Shown here one piece after another: positions 58,347 through 58,458 of a stretch of DNA of 58,458 bases. A program made the translations under genes and the position numbers. The stretch covers positions 1 through 58,458 of the forward strand of contig JAKSIV010000013.1 of assembly GCA_024398635.1 (NCBI GenBank), in the 5' to 3' direction. This stretch comes from Bacteroidaceae bacterium. GTDB taxonomy: Bacteria > Bacteroidota > Bacteroidia > Bacteroidales > Bacteroidaceae. Position 1 is the first letter of the stretch; the number at the start of each line of letters is the position of its first letter. A model generated the notes under the pieces. The model was not told the DNA's origin. It worked only from the letters and a program-made list of their open reading frames with translations, and ran no database searches.

Positions 58347-58384
58347 AATACTATTAACGGCGTTTGACAAAAATACTTTTTTTG

Positions 58385-58392
58385 TACTTTTG
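58385..58392 (+). promoter_or_regulatory. Promoter -7 box for tRNA-Ser
   Basis: TACTTTTG, a perfect TAnnTTTG, 11 bases before the tRNA 5' end. Confidence 0.6.
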
Positions 58393-58403
58393 CAGGCGCA
58401 TTA

Positions 58404-58458
58404 GGAAAGATGCCAGAGTGATCGAATGGACCGGACTCGAAATCCGGCGTACGGCCTA
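58404..58458 (+). tRNA. tRNA-Ser (anticodon CGA), 5' part, cut by the window end
   Basis: It starts GGAAAGATG; the anticodon arm is CCGGA/TCCGG around loop CTCGAAA, giving anticodon CGA (58438-58440). The D arm is complete and the start of the long variable arm (class II) is visible before the window ends. Confidence 0.88.

Overview
The window looks like chromosomal DNA from the order Bacteroidales (Bacteroidaceae/Prevotellaceae-like; the genus cannot be fixed from the sequence alone). The evidence is the many start sites preceded by the Bacteroidetes -7 box TAnnTTTG, the Bacteroides aerotolerance (Bat) cluster, a DUF4295 small protein beside L28/L33, a BspA-like lipoprotein, many short lipoprotein signals, and an htpG/clpC/gyrA core typical of the group. 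Most of the window is housekeeping. There is no prophage, no complete insertion sequence and no CRISPR array.

Layout. 1-343 is the 5' part of a group II intron on the minus strand, sitting directly behind the terminator of an AsmA-family gene (395-3754), which follows a small lipoprotein. Next come aspS (+), a small orphan ORF, and an FMN riboswitch driving a TonB-dependent receptor (6603-8882), convergent with a DMT permease/M3 lipoprotein-peptidase pair. 11988-13829 is an NAD-salvage unit (27-aa lipopeptide leader, pncA, pncB). 14011-17189 holds a Nif3 protein, a zinc-ribbon coiled-coil protein, a solo HsdR_N-type nuclease (-) and holA. 17190-17751 is a gene-free region with repeated operator-like words ahead of an XRE regulator and a BspA-like lipoprotein. 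19319-26531 holds pyrK-pyrD, trmD (-), ligA-dapA-M23 peptidase-HAD hydrolase, then tRNA-Arg(ACG).

26741-36939 is all minus: GH10 xylanase lipoprotein with an unusual Gly/Gln/Pro insert, acyl-CoA synthetase, patatin/Omp85 protein, htpG and clpC. gyrA and a TPR protein follow on plus. 41196-41697 is a small DNA-binding gene framed by an inverted pair of structured repeats. 41700-50936 is the aerotolerance operon moxR-DUF58-(DUF4381-like)-batA-B-C-D-E plus a PAP2 phosphatase, with a promoter and a hairpin at the predicted mRNA 5' end. 51079-56538 (minus) holds tsaD, then rpmB-rpmG-DUF4295, then ftsY-rimO-HU and an HU-TM-LysM fusion. The right end has a PaaK-type CoA ligase with an ACT-domain protein and the first part of tRNA-Ser(CGA).

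The items most worth following up are: the HU-transmembrane-LysM fusion next to a plain HU gene; the lipopeptide leader of pncA with a heptamer that could shift into the pncA frame; the FMN-riboswitch TonB receptor (candidate flavin importer); the GH10 enzyme with a low-complexity insert inside its catalytic domain; the paired inverted repeats around the 89-aa DNA-binding gene; and two short repeat families that sit exactly at stop codons.
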